DNA of 64,000 nucleotides from Fibrobacter sp. UWB13 (GTDB lineage Bacteria; Fibrobacterota; Fibrobacteria; Fibrobacterales; Fibrobacteraceae): the NCBI RefSeq assembly GCF_900177805.1, contig NZ_FXAX01000004.1, positions 1 through 64,000 of the forward strand, given 5' to 3'. The translations under genes were made by a program, and so were the position numbers. Under the pieces are notes generated by a model. That model searched no databases. It was given only the letters and a program-made list of their open reading frames with translations, and was not told where the DNA came from. This document shows, piece after piece, positions 51,365-60,249 of the stretch (its first letter is position 1; each line of letters begins with the position of its first letter).

Positions 51365-53511
51365 TGCTGTATAAACTTGAAGAACGTGACGCCGGGGACT
51401 TTGCGGGTCTGCAAGTATTCGGCGAGCGGGACTTCGACAACCAGCTTCCTTTGCGATGACGCATGGCGCAGTATCGGCTTTTGCCCCGGATTGAAAATTA
51501 CAAATCCCGTGTGCGTAAGGTCAATCTTGTCCGACGTTCCGACAATTCCCACGCCAAGAACCTTCATTGCACCCTTGTACGTTTTCTTCGCCATTTCAAT
51601 CGCCTTGTCCAAAGGCATGTAGCGCACAGTGACAGGCGTTTCCTTGCCCGTGTATTTCAGGTTATGGTTGCTGAAGAATTCCCTCTTGGGCATCGTGCGT
51701 TCGACAGAAACTTCATTTTCCATCGGGATGACCTTGGCATACTTGCCTTCGCCAATCCAGTCGTCGAGCAGGTAGTGTTTGCGATTGAGGTAACTCACCT
51801 TGCCACCTTTGTAGCGGAGGCGTTGCAACTGGCGATACAGAGACTTTTCGCTCTTGGCCATCGCAAGGGCAACAACATGTTCCAAGTACGTCACGCAATC
51901 GACAGAGTCCAGATAAACTAGCGGCTTATCTTCCACCGTGTCCAAATGGCCTTCGCCCATCGGGCCTAACTTATAAGGCGTCCCAATCAGTATTCTGGAG
52001 AAGTGGTCCAAACGCTTGTTGAGCCCGCTTATGCCTTGGGCATCGAGCCAAAGCGTTTTCATTTTCAAAAGCGAATTGTTATTGTTATTCGTGTAATTGA
52101 TAAGGCGCATCCAAAGTGTATCAAGAACATCCTTGCTCTTGTAATCAGGATTGGTATTCGTGCCGTTCAAGTACATCGTTGCGGCAAGCGTATCGCCATC
52201 CATCGTGTAGATGTAGCCGACCAATGCATGGACTTCTGCAATATAGCCCGTCTTGAATCGCGTGAGCCACGGGGCTTCAAAATCGACCATACGCTTAGCA
52301 CCAGAACCTACACCTGGACTTGCAAAACTATTGATGTAATATTCATGTTTCGGATGACGAGCCATCTTCGCCAACATTCTTGCAACAGTCGAAGGTTTGA
52401 CCTTATTTTCGGGGGAAAGTCCACTGCCATCCCAAACATCAAAATCAGACGGCTTAATGCCCATATCCTGGAGGAACCTGCGTTCCGCCTTGCGACCGCC
52501 TTCAACACTGCCCTCGCCTGCAATTTGCGCCCCGAGATTTCTCAATAGAGTTTCGGCATGGAAGTTCTGGCTGCGCTGATTGATTTCGTCAAGGATACTC
52601 AAGAGAGGCGCCGCCGAATACGAGAACTTTTTCAGTTCAGTATTGGAAGCAATCGTTGCATCTTCTTTAAAGACAACGCCACGGTTCTTAAGCGCGTACA
52701 TGAACGCTGCCCTGAAATATCCAATCGGATTGCGGATCGGGAGCACCATACTTGCAGAATCAATATCTTCGCCGATCGTCCCGCCAAGCGTAATGATAGA
52801 CTTGTCCGGATCAATCGCATACACCCACTTTTTCTTGAGGCCTTTAACCGTCTTTAAGTTGTTTACAACCTTGACGTAGCCCACATCGGGCTGTATCGAA
52901 ACGACAGCCGTATCGCCACGGAAGTATCCCGGCCAAAAACGAATCGTCACGCAGTTGTCGTTAAAACCTAGCGGACCAATTTCAGCCCCATACCAGGAAT
53001 CATAAAAGTTTCTACGCCAATTTTCGGCTTTCCACGGACCAGTGTAATAACTCGTATCCAAGTCAATCCGCCCGACAATCGTGTCAATGCCCATCGCACG
53101 GATGGAATCCGCCATGTTATTCAAGACATAAAAAGGATCGTCGTAATATCTCGCCGAAATGTTCGGGTCGCCCTCGCCACGGATTTTTAGCGAGCCCGTC
53201 AGCGTGTGCCTTTTGGCATTGACATCGCCAAGCACAGTCATTTCAGTTTTCGGTTCGTAATCGAGAGGCAAAAAATGAATCGCGGCAGCCGTTGTCAAAG
53301 TCTTGAGCGTACTTGCCGGCGTGAAGAACTCATTGCCATTCACGTTGCCGATTTCCTTGCCCATCTTGACAGAGCGCAACGACATTCCAAAACGCGATCC
53401 CGGCAAAAGCGAATCAACGTAACTTTTATAGGAAGCCACGTTCACGTGAGCAAACAACGACGACGCCAAAAAAGGCAACAGCAAAGAAGTAACTTTAAAC
53501 AACTTTTTCAT
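51361..53511 (-). CDS. S13 D-Ala-D-Ala peptidase (PBP4-type) fused to DUF1460 domain
   Basis: A 716-residue exported protein (signal 1-21). The S13 part (about 28-475) has SxxK in TPASTLKT (Ser67, Lys70), SxN in RSQNFHAE (314-316) and KTG (420-422), with DGSGLSPENKV. It cleaves peptidoglycan peptide cross-links or terminal D-Ala. The second part (about 480-716) is a DUF1460 / NlpC-P60-like amidase with Cys539 in VDCVTYLE, a His-containing strand (LTHTGFVIFN) and a long C-terminus. A single polypeptide would thus carry two different peptidoglycan hydrolase activities, an unusual pairing. It follows the solute-binding gene by 9 bp in the aroA operon. Confidence 0.85.
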   Translation of the reverse strand: MKKLFKVTSLLLPFLASSLFAHVNVASYKSYVDSLLPGSRFGMSLRSVKMGKEIGNVNGNEFFTPASTLKTLTTAAAIHFLPLDYEPKTEMTVLGDVNAKRHTLTGSLKIRGEGDPNISARYYDDPFYVLNNMADSIRAMGIDTIVGRIDLDTSYYTGPWKAENWRRNFYDSWYGAEIGPLGFNDNCVTIRFWPGYFRGDTAVVSIQPDVGYVKVVNNLKTVKGLKKKWVYAIDPDKSIITLGGTIGEDIDSASMVLPIRNPIGYFRAAFMYALKNRGVVFKEDATIASNTELKKFSYSAAPLLSILDEINQRSQNFHAETLLRNLGAQIAGEGSVEGGRKAERRFLQDMGIKPSDFDVWDGSGLSPENKVKPSTVARMLAKMARHPKHEYYINSFASPGVGSGAKRMVDFEAPWLTRFKTGYIAEVHALVGYIYTMDGDTLAATMYLNGTNTNPDYKSKDVLDTLWMRLINYTNNNNNSLLKMKTLWLDAQGISGLNKRLDHFSRILIGTPYKLGPMGEGHLDTVEDKPLVYLDSVDCVTYLEHVVALAMAKSEKSLYRQLQRLRYKGGKVSYLNRKHYLLDDWIGEGKYAKVIPMENEVSVERTMPKREFFSNHNLKYTGKETPVTVRYMPLDKAIEMAKKTYKGAMKVLGVGIVGTSDKIDLTHTGFVIFNPGQKPILRHASSQRKLVVEVPLAEYLQTRKVPGVTFFKFIQH

Positions 53512-53520
53512 TGGCTAGAA

Positions 53521-55122
53521 TCACTTTTTTCTTCTTCTAAAGCAAGCGACAATTACGCAAACCACCAAAAAACCGGCACCAAGAGAGGCGAGCAAGTATT
53601 TGGAAGAAACAAGCCAGCTCTTAAATTCATCTGCCGACGGGAGCTCACTCCGACCAATGATATTGGCAGAGCTTTTCGGATAAATTTCCCTATAATCCTG
53701 CAAAAAGATGTGCTGAGCCCAGTGCATCCTTTCAGAGCCATTCAAGCTATCGGGATAATTCAAAATCTCATTGATTTTGGCATTAGCTTCATAGACCATC
53801 TGCGCAAGGGCGGCGCTGCGTTTTTTACGATGCTTCGTATTTTTAAACAATGCCCCCATGTTGTTCGAAAGATTGATCAGGATTTTTTCGACTTCGCCCC
53901 ACTCCGGGATATTCGGGAAGCTACGGCTGTGCTCGAGTTCTGCGACAAGCTTGGAATAACGCGAATCGCGATTCCAGATATGGAGAATGCTACGGTCCGC
54001 AGGCAAGAACCCGACCTGACGCGAGAAAGCATCAATGTTATCGGCTCGGAGCATGTAAGCAAGCAACTGTTCGGCAAGCGCATACTTGGACGTATCCTTC
54101 TTGTTGCCAAGCGCCAAGTGGCTACCGCCCATGAACGAGAATTTTCCATGCGGACCCGCCGGGAGTTCCAAGACCTTGATGCCATCCTTTGCAATCGCAG
54201 AATTGGCAAGGCCACCGGCTTCTTCCGGATATTCCAGCTGCTTGATCAGTTCCGATGTTCCATAGTGGATTACGCGTTCCGAACGCACAAAGCCTTCGGC
54301 ATTGTCCGATGAGTTTTCAAACAAGCTATGAGGCGCCATCTGGGCATCGCCCATGATATTGGCATAAAGTGCAAGCCCGACAAGCGTGTTTGAATCCAGG
54401 AGTGCGCTGCGATAACCCTTGCCAGCGGGCACTACGAAATCTCCACCATGGCTCCAGACAAACGGCGCCATGCACTGCTGACCCGCCCAGTCATCTTTTC
54501 CTGGAAGCGTAAACGGCGTCACCTTGACGCCTACTTCTGTCGTCAAATCCGAACTAGCAATCGTCTTCAAGACACCAAGCACATGCGCATACGATTCAAA
54601 ATCGGAATCGTCTAAACCGAGTTCGCGCCAAATGCGTTCGTTGACGAAAAAGCCGCGAACATCGATAAACCAAGGCACCGCATAAGTTTCAGGGCGGCCT
54701 GCAATATGGGAACTGCGAAGCCCTTCGCCCAAGAATCGCGCTGTATCAATGATCGAAATCATGTTGTCGATAGGGCGAATAGTGCCTGCCGCTGCAAAAT
54801 GCGGAACCCACGTGGAACCAAGCTGAATCACATCAGGAGCGACATCATTTGAGTCGGCAAACGTGAACGTGATTTTTCTGAACGCTTCACCCCAGCTAAG
54901 CGATGTCAGCTTGACCGGGATTCCCGTCTCTCGATAGAACTTTTTCACAAGGCGCTTCATCGCATTTTTCGAGCCAAGACCATTGTCCATGACCCAAATC
55001 GAAAGCGTATCTGCCGAAGTCGCCGCCGCAGCGGGGGCAGCAAAAGCGCCAAACACGAGGCCAGCGCAGATCGCGAGCCGTGCATAACTTGTGGCAAGAA
55101 TCTTCGAGACGAGGCTTATCAT
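53521..55122 (-). CDS. extracellular solute-binding protein, family 1, with C-terminal membrane anchor
   Basis: A 533-residue protein with a signal (1-33), then a family 1 periplasmic binding fold. SIWVMDNGLGSKNAMKRLVK starts the first lobe, and VIQLGSTWVPHFAAAGTIRP and FVWSHGGDFVVPAGKGY are typical. The C-terminus holds a membrane helix (about 508-528) followed by RRRKK. ABC-transporter SBPs are not normally anchored at the C-terminus, and no permease or ATPase gene is nearby, so it may be a receptor or sensor. It overlaps aroA by 4 bp (ATGA). Sugar binding is a guess from the family. Confidence 0.8.
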   Translation of the reverse strand: MISLVSKILATSYARLAICAGLVFGAFAAPAAAATSADTLSIWVMDNGLGSKNAMKRLVKKFYRETGIPVKLTSLSWGEAFRKITFTFADSNDVAPDVIQLGSTWVPHFAAAGTIRPIDNMISIIDTARFLGEGLRSSHIAGRPETYAVPWFIDVRGFFVNERIWRELGLDDSDFESYAHVLGVLKTIASSDLTTEVGVKVTPFTLPGKDDWAGQQCMAPFVWSHGGDFVVPAGKGYRSALLDSNTLVGLALYANIMGDAQMAPHSLFENSSDNAEGFVRSERVIHYGTSELIKQLEYPEEAGGLANSAIAKDGIKVLELPAGPHGKFSFMGGSHLALGNKKDTSKYALAEQLLAYMLRADNIDAFSRQVGFLPADRSILHIWNRDSRYSKLVAELEHSRSFPNIPEWGEVEKILINLSNNMGALFKNTKHRKKRSAALAQMVYEANAKINEILNYPDSLNGSERMHWAQHIFLQDYREIYPKSSANIIGRSELPSADEFKSWLVSSKYLLASLGAGFLVVCVIVACFRRRKK

Positions 55123-56447
55123 TGAGCGAGTCTTCCGAAATCTTCAAAGAAATGGGGATAAGTCTTGTTCACACACGCAGGGTCGAGAATCTTGATGGGC
55201 ACGCCACCGAGCGAGACAAGGCTAAAGCACATCGCCATGCGGTGGTCATTGTAAGTTTCAATCGTCGCCGGCAGCAATTCCTTCGGCGGTTCAATTGTAA
55301 TCGAATCCATGTCAGAAGAAACGGTCGCACCGACCTTGCGGAGTTCTGCAACCATAGCAGCAATGCGGTCGGTTTCCTTCACACGCCAGCTACCAATGCC
55401 GCGAATCGTCGTCGGAGCATCCGCAAACAAGGCAAGCACAGCAAGCGTCATTGCGGCATCGGGAATTTCAACAGCGCTAAAATCACCAAGGCTGCGCAAG
55501 CGGCGATCCTTAGGTCCCTTGCAGATAATGCACTTTTCGCCACTGGGTTCAACGCTCGGAGTAACATCAACACCCATGCGCTTCAGGACATCGATAAAGG
55601 CAATATCGCCCTGAATACTGTCTTCACTGATTCCCAAGACCTTCACTTCACCGCCAGAAATAGCGGCTGCAGCAAGAGGATAAGTGGCAGAGCTTGCATC
55701 GCTCTCTACATAGTAGTCACCGGGGCTCTGGTAAACGCCCTGTGGCACATAGAAATCCGTCAGGTCATTGTGGCGCACATTCACGCCAAAGCACTTCATC
55801 ACGTCGAGCGTGAGTTCGATGTACGGTGCAGAAATCAGTTTGCCTTCCACATGGATGTGGAGCGGGGTTTTGCAGTACGGAGCGCAAATCAAAAGGGCCG
55901 TGAGGTACTGGCTCGAAATGTTACCACGAACGCTCACATCGCCGCCCTTGAGACCATCAGCCTTGATGCGGACCGGCGGGTAACCTTCGGATTCCAAATA
56001 CTTGATGTCGGCACCAAGCGTACTGAGAGCCTCGACCAAGTCGCGGATCGGGCGTTCGCCCATGCGTTCTTCACCGCGCAAAATGAACTTGCCCCAGCCA
56101 AGCGAAAGTGCGGCCGTCAAGGAGCGCATCGCCGTACCGGCGTTCCCGAGATAAAGCTCAACCGGGAAATTGCCTGCATCAAACGGCTTGCCATGACCTT
56201 CAACAACAGCATCCGTATAATCGTCCGAAAAATCAACCTTCACGCCAAGACGTTTTAAAGCCTCGCCCATATAGCGGGTATCGTCGCTACGCAGCAGGTT
56301 GTGCAAGCGAGTTGTCCCGTTAGCAATGGCCGAAATCAAAAGCACACGATTGGTAATGCTTTTGGACCCCGGAACACGGATAGATCCACTAAAAGAATGA
56401 TAAGCGTCAAGCTGTTTAAAACTAGGGCGAAATTGAGAATCGTTCAT
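55119..56447 (-). CDS. aroA: 3-phosphoshikimate 1-carboxyvinyltransferase (EPSP synthase)
   Basis: A 442-residue enzyme of the shikimate pathway that joins shikimate 3-phosphate with PEP. Motifs: GSIRVPGSKSITNRVLL at the start, LYLGNAGTAMRSLTAAL, and KETDRIAAM near the end. ATG 56447 fits the normal start; in-frame upstream ATGs would add a foreign tail. There is no ribosome site. A TATAAT box 9 nt upstream of the ATG suggests a near-leaderless transcript. It is the first gene of the operon with SBP and S13-DUF1460. Confidence 0.95.
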   Translation of the reverse strand: MNDSQFRPSFKQLDAYHSFSGSIRVPGSKSITNRVLLISAIANGTTRLHNLLRSDDTRYMGEALKRLGVKVDFSDDYTDAVVEGHGKPFDAGNFPVELYLGNAGTAMRSLTAALSLGWGKFILRGEERMGERPIRDLVEALSTLGADIKYLESEGYPPVRIKADGLKGGDVSVRGNISSQYLTALLICAPYCKTPLHIHVEGKLISAPYIELTLDVMKCFGVNVRHNDLTDFYVPQGVYQSPGDYYVESDASSATYPLAAAAISGGEVKVLGISEDSIQGDIAFIDVLKRMGVDVTPSVEPSGEKCIICKGPKDRRLRSLGDFSAVEIPDAAMTLAVLALFADAPTTIRGIGSWRVKETDRIAAMVAELRKVGATVSSDMDSITIEPPKELLPATIETYNDHRMAMCFSLVSLGGVPIKILDPACVNKTYPHFFEDFGRLAQ

Positions 56448-56536
56448 ACAAGAAAAATTATACATTATTATCATACCGTGTTTTTTCGGGTACAGCGAAA
56501 GCATGTCGAAAATCACATAACCACGTGAGGAATATC

Positions 56537-57283
56537 ATGGAACCGGAAGTCACTACCAAAAATTTTGAAGTGCGTTTCTCGGACTGCGACCACCACAGCC
56601 GACTCAAACTTTCAAATCTCTTCTTGTTCATGGAAGAAACCGCCATCGCCGATGCCGAACAGAACGGCTTCGGGATATGGAAGATGATGAAGGCAGGCTA
56701 CACCACGGTCATCACGCGACTGAAGATTCGCCTGTTGCACCACCCGGTCTGGGGCGAAAAGCTCTCCATCTCGACGTGGGCAAAGGACATCATCAAGGAC
56801 AAAGTTTGTCTTAAAGATTATTCCATTCTCGATGCGCAGGGGCATTCCATCGCGCAGGCGACTTCTTCGTGGCTTTTGGTGAACATGAAGACCGGCAAGG
56901 CAGAAAACCCGGCCAACGCACCGTACCCGATTCCGCTCATTCAGGGCAAGAACGCGCTCCCCGAAATGATGGAAATTTTGGACCCGCAAGTCGACCCGCA
57001 AATTATAGCGACAGAAATTGCAAAGTATAGTGACTTGGACATGAACAAGCATGTGAACCACTGCCGCTATGTGGACTGGGTGACAAACTCGCTCGACCCG
57101 CAGGAACTCAAGAGCCGCAGGATCCGTTCAATACAGATAAACTACATTTCACAGATCCCGCTCGGCGGCAAGGTGAACATCGTGCGTTTCAAGAACACGA
57201 ACCATCACGCGTATATTTTTGGGACGAATGCCGACGACATGACGCAATGTCACTTCCAGGCGCGCATCGGTTTTGCGGACTAG
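56537..57283 (+). CDS. acyl-ACP thioesterase
   Basis: A 248-residue hot-dog-fold thioesterase of the FatA/plant-type family. The first hot-dog domain begins NFEVRFSDCDHHSRLKLSNL and the second carries the catalytic stretch DMNKHVNHCRYVDW with Asn and His. It releases free fatty acids from acyl-ACP. ATG 56537 has GAGGA 6 nt upstream. It diverges from aroA and is monocistronic; the short region after it (57284-57386) holds a repeat copy. The Cys following the His could be part of the active site. Confidence 0.85.
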   Translation: MEPEVTTKNFEVRFSDCDHHSRLKLSNLFLFMEETAIADAEQNGFGIWKMMKAGYTTVITRLKIRLLHHPVWGEKLSISTWAKDIIKDKVCLKDYSILDAQGHSIAQATSSWLLVNMKTGKAENPANAPYPIPLIQGKNALPEMMEILDPQVDPQIIATEIAKYSDLDMNKHVNHCRYVDWVTNSLDPQELKSRRIRSIQINYISQIPLGGKVNIVRFKNTNHHAYIFGTNADDMTQCHFQARIGFAD

Positions 57284-57335
57284 AACATAGTCGGAAGTAG
57301 ACAGTAGGAAGGAAACGCAATAGGAAACGTCCCGT

Positions 57336-57379
57336 GTCATCCTGAGCGGAATGCCGCTAGGCATGAAGTCGAAGGATCC
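57336..57379. repeat. dispersed GTCATCCTGAGC-type repeat copy
   Basis: It begins GTCATCCTGAGCGGAATGCC, has a nested palindrome ATGCCGCTAGGCAT (57351-57364) and ends GTCGAAGGATCC. GTCATCCTGAGCG...GAAGGATCC is a very common intergenic element in several bacterial phyla. The same ends are seen at 59166 in reverse and in altered form inside apeB. It separates the converging thioesterase and FMN-oxygenase-like genes. Confidence 0.7.
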
Positions 57380-57386
57380 AGAACAT

Positions 57387-59108
57387 TTACAACAACGCAT
57401 TTTTCAGCAAGCGTTCTTCGACCTCGAAGGCGCTTGGTTTGTCTTTGGGCGTGAGGCGTTTGCCTGTGCCGTAGAGGTGCTGCATCATCTCTAAAAGCGT
57501 GTATTCGCGATCGAAATAGCCGATGTCCGGGTTCGGGCAAATGGTAACCGGTTCGCGAGTGCGAGCGGGCTGCGAGCCACGAGCGACGGCAACACATTCC
57601 GGCTGGTAATGGAGCGATGGACTTTTTTCGCGGATTTCTTCGCGGCCGGCATTCCCAAGGAATCGGCAGATGCATTCACGCGAAAGCGTGACACGGCGAA
57701 GCTTGTCGTATTTTTTGCGAATTACCGCCATTGAATTTTCACAAGCATTAGCGGCACTAGATTCTCGCGACCTTTCATGATTTTCATCTGCATGGTGCGA
57801 CTGCATTTTGCATGCCTCGATATCTTCTTGTTCAAGCTTGTCAATTTCAGCGAGACGGTGCATCACGTACTCGCGAGACGCCATGCAAATGGGATGGTCA
57901 AAGCCGGGGATGTTTTGGCAAAGGTAATGCTGGCGACACGGGAATCCGGGCTTCAATTCTGGGCTCCCGGACTTTTCAGATTCTGGAGCAAAGTATTCCT
58001 GAATTTTCTGCTCACAAATTCTTGCCGCCGTCGATGTTTGCAGATTCACGAACGGGATGCCAAGCGGTGATGCATGACTGATGCAAACATCTTCGGGCTT
58101 TGCGCTCGCAAGCAATCGACGCGTTTCCTTATCGACGCTGGTCGCCTGCGGTACAAGCAAGAACGGAGTCCCCACACCCACGCCATCAATCCCGAGCGAC
58201 AAGACTTGAGCAATGTCTTCGGGAGCGCAAAGCCCGCCCTGCGCGGTAATCCGCGCAGGCGACGGCGGCGGGAGAATTCCCTGCACTGGGACGTTTGCAG
58301 CAATCATCGAGCGCGTGGTTTCAAAAAGTTCTTTGCGCTTTTCGACAAATTCCCGGACAACATCGAGCAACAACTTCTTCGATTCAAAAAACGCATGACC
58401 GCCACAATTCACGCCCGATTCAATGCGGTATTCGTAAACTTCCAGGCCCTTCTTTGCCAAATAGCGGCCCTGAATGAGTGCCGAGCGGTAATCCGAGACT
58501 TTCAGGATAATCTTCTTTTTCGGAGGTCTTTTGCCCGTCCTGTAAAAGTCCTTGCATTTTGCAATTTCTTCGAAAACGGACAAGTTCACGCCCGCGCTGA
58601 GCACAAGTGCTCCCGACACCTTTGAAGCGGCAAAGCCGCGAACCGCATCAAAAGCAGCCTCGTCGTGATTGAGACCGACCATGATATTCGCCTGGATTTC
58701 GCCCGGTTCCATTTTCTCGGTAAGAGCCGCCTCGGCTGCAATGCGGGCAAGTCCCGTCTTTGCAAAAATGCCATCGTATTCCACACGGAGTCTGGAATCC
58801 AGCGGGAGCATCAGAAAATAAAGGTCCTTGTCGCTACCGCCATCAAAGCGGCACGCACAAAGACGTGTAAACTTGCGTTCTACTTCGTCTGCAACAAAGT
58901 CCAAATACGAACGGATGCGCCCAATGCGGGTTGTCTGCGGAGAGCCTAAATCAAGCCCCAAGCGTTCTGCATAAGCCATGCGGTATTCTTCGAGGAGGCC
59001 ATCATCCACAAGCGAAATCACCGACGTGATTCCCAAATGCGCTACACGAATCGGCGTATCTGCCGTATAGCAAATGCCCATCACCGGGATGTGAATTTTA
59101 TGAACCAT
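57387..59108 (-). CDS. FMN-dependent nitronate monooxygenase/FabK/PfaD-like protein with Cys-rich C-terminus
   Basis: A 573-residue protein. The TIM-barrel half (about 1-370) has the FMN/phosphate-site features of the nitronate monooxygenase - FabK - PfaD group: YRIESGVNCGGHAFFE and ITAQGGLCAPEDIAQVLSLG followed by GVGVGTPFLL. The C-terminal about 180 residues are not part of that fold. They contain CRQHYLCQNIPG, DHPICMASREY and SRECICRFLGNAG, possibly a metal or Fe-S site. The GAGGGTT ribosome site is good. The true substrate is unknown; a lipid or nitroalkane redox role is only an inference from the family. Confidence 0.7.
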   Translation of the reverse strand: MVHKIHIPVMGICYTADTPIRVAHLGITSVISLVDDGLLEEYRMAYAERLGLDLGSPQTTRIGRIRSYLDFVADEVERKFTRLCACRFDGGSDKDLYFLMLPLDSRLRVEYDGIFAKTGLARIAAEAALTEKMEPGEIQANIMVGLNHDEAAFDAVRGFAASKVSGALVLSAGVNLSVFEEIAKCKDFYRTGKRPPKKKIILKVSDYRSALIQGRYLAKKGLEVYEYRIESGVNCGGHAFFESKKLLLDVVREFVEKRKELFETTRSMIAANVPVQGILPPPSPARITAQGGLCAPEDIAQVLSLGIDGVGVGTPFLLVPQATSVDKETRRLLASAKPEDVCISHASPLGIPFVNLQTSTAARICEQKIQEYFAPESEKSGSPELKPGFPCRQHYLCQNIPGFDHPICMASREYVMHRLAEIDKLEQEDIEACKMQSHHADENHERSRESSAANACENSMAVIRKKYDKLRRVTLSRECICRFLGNAGREEIREKSPSLHYQPECVAVARGSQPARTREPVTICPNPDIGYFDREYTLLEMMQHLYGTGKRLTPKDKPSAFEVEERLLKNALL

Positions 59109-59165
59109 AACCCTCGAAAACCTCGCGAATACCCAAAATGCGATGAAAACAATATAAAAAATAAC

Positions 59166-59266
59166 TGGATCCTTCAGTCACTTCGTTCCTTCAGGATGAC
59201 GAGTGCGGAATGACATGCTCATTCAGGATGACGAGATGGCGATTCCCGCTCGGTGGCGGGAATGAC
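59166..59266. repeat. cluster of dispersed repeat copies
   Basis: GGATCCTTCAGTCACTTCG with TTCAGGATGACG (59167-59201) is an inverted copy of the GTCATCCTGA-type element. It is followed by a partial TTCAGGATGACGAG copy (59222-59235) and the palindrome ATTCCCGC/GCGGGAAT (59242-59263) ending in GACAC. The stretch 59109-59274 contains no gene; the copies fill it. Confidence 0.7.
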
Positions 59267-59274
59267 ACATTCCC

Positions 59275-60114
59275 CTACGGTACAAGCACGCCCATGCTTG
59301 GGGAGAGTTCAAAGCGGACGGAACCTTGCAAATCGGTGCGGTAAAGTTTCGTAGAATCCCCAAGCACCAAGTTCAGTTTACGTACAACAGATGGTGCGGG
59401 ATGCCCATAGCTATTCCCAGCCCCGACACTCACGAACGCATACTTCGGCGACACCTGCGACAAGAAGCTTAGCGTATTGCTCCCCGCCGAACCATGATGC
59501 GCCACCTGCAAAAGTTCCGCCGAAAGCGTCGGATTCATCTCAAGCACATGGCGCTCGCCCACCGAATCCAAGTCGCCCGTCAAAAGCATTTTGCTTGCGC
59601 CAAACTTCCCGAGCAGCACCACACTCGCGCGATTCTCGCCCACGCGCAAATAGCTCGCCGGCCACAGCACTTCAAAGCCATTACCCCCACCCCCAAAACT
59701 TACGTTCTCGCCTCGCAATAGCGTATCCACCGGCGTTCCAAGCGCTCTCGCCACCCGCAACACACTATCACGAAAGAACGCGCCCGCCGTATCCGGCCCC
59801 ACGTACAGACGCCGCACAAAAACGCCCCGCCCCGCAAGCTCCAAAAATCCGCCAATATGATCCCGATGGTTATGGCTCAGCACCACCCAATCGAGCGTAT
59901 CGACACCACGCGCCAACAGCGAATCCACCACGCCGACCGAATCGGGTCCGAAATCGTACATCGCATAGCGCCCGCCATATTCGAGGAGCACCGCAAGCCC
60001 CTGCCCCACGTCAATCGCCGTCGCATGCATCGACATTTCACCCTCCGCCGACCCGCTCACGTACATGCAGCCGTTAATCACCGCCGCGACAATCAAAATC
60101 CAAAAAAGCTTCAT
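59275..60114 (-). CDS. ComEC C-terminal-like MBL-fold lipoprotein hydrolase
   Basis: A 279-residue lipoprotein (MKLFWILIVAAVINGCM, Cys16) with a metallo-beta-lactamase fold like the ComEC C-terminal domain. Features: TAIDVGQGLAVLLEYGG at the start, metal motif SHNHRDHIGGF, GDLDS and a later LQVAHHGSAGSN. It should bind two metals. In ComEC the domain degrades one DNA strand during uptake; as a separate secreted lipoprotein its substrate (nucleic acid or other) is unknown. AAGGACG ribosome site. Very GC-rich in its wobble bases. Confidence 0.8.
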   Translation of the reverse strand: MKLFWILIVAAVINGCMYVSGSAEGEMSMHATAIDVGQGLAVLLEYGGRYAMYDFGPDSVGVVDSLLARGVDTLDWVVLSHNHRDHIGGFLELAGRGVFVRRLYVGPDTAGAFFRDSVLRVARALGTPVDTLLRGENVSFGGGGNGFEVLWPASYLRVGENRASVVLLGKFGASKMLLTGDLDSVGERHVLEMNPTLSAELLQVAHHGSAGSNTLSFLSQVSPKYAFVSVGAGNSYGHPAPSVVRKLNLVLGDSTKLYRTDLQGSVRFELSPSMGVLVP

Positions 60115-60200
60115 AAGCGTCCTTTTTTAACTGTTCCTGCTTATATAACACGCTTTTTTCGCGATTTTGGTCCGAATTTTCTCTCGCAAAATTCAACTTT

Positions 60201-60229
60201 TTTACAAAAAGACCATTTTTTATTATCTT
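60201..60229 (+). promoter_or_regulatory. promoter of the zinc-knuckle protein gene
   Basis: TTTACA (60201-60206), a 17-nt spacer and TATCTT (60224-60229), 21 bp before the ATG and GAGG site. The spacing is ideal and the -10 hexamer is the same as at the leaderless genes. Confidence 0.6.
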
Positions 60230-60249
60230 TACTACTAATTGAGGTCTCT

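Noticed and set aside
59275-60114. Full ComEC DNA-uptake channel
   Set aside because: Only the MBL-fold domain is present, as a lipoprotein; no polytopic competence domain is encoded nearby.
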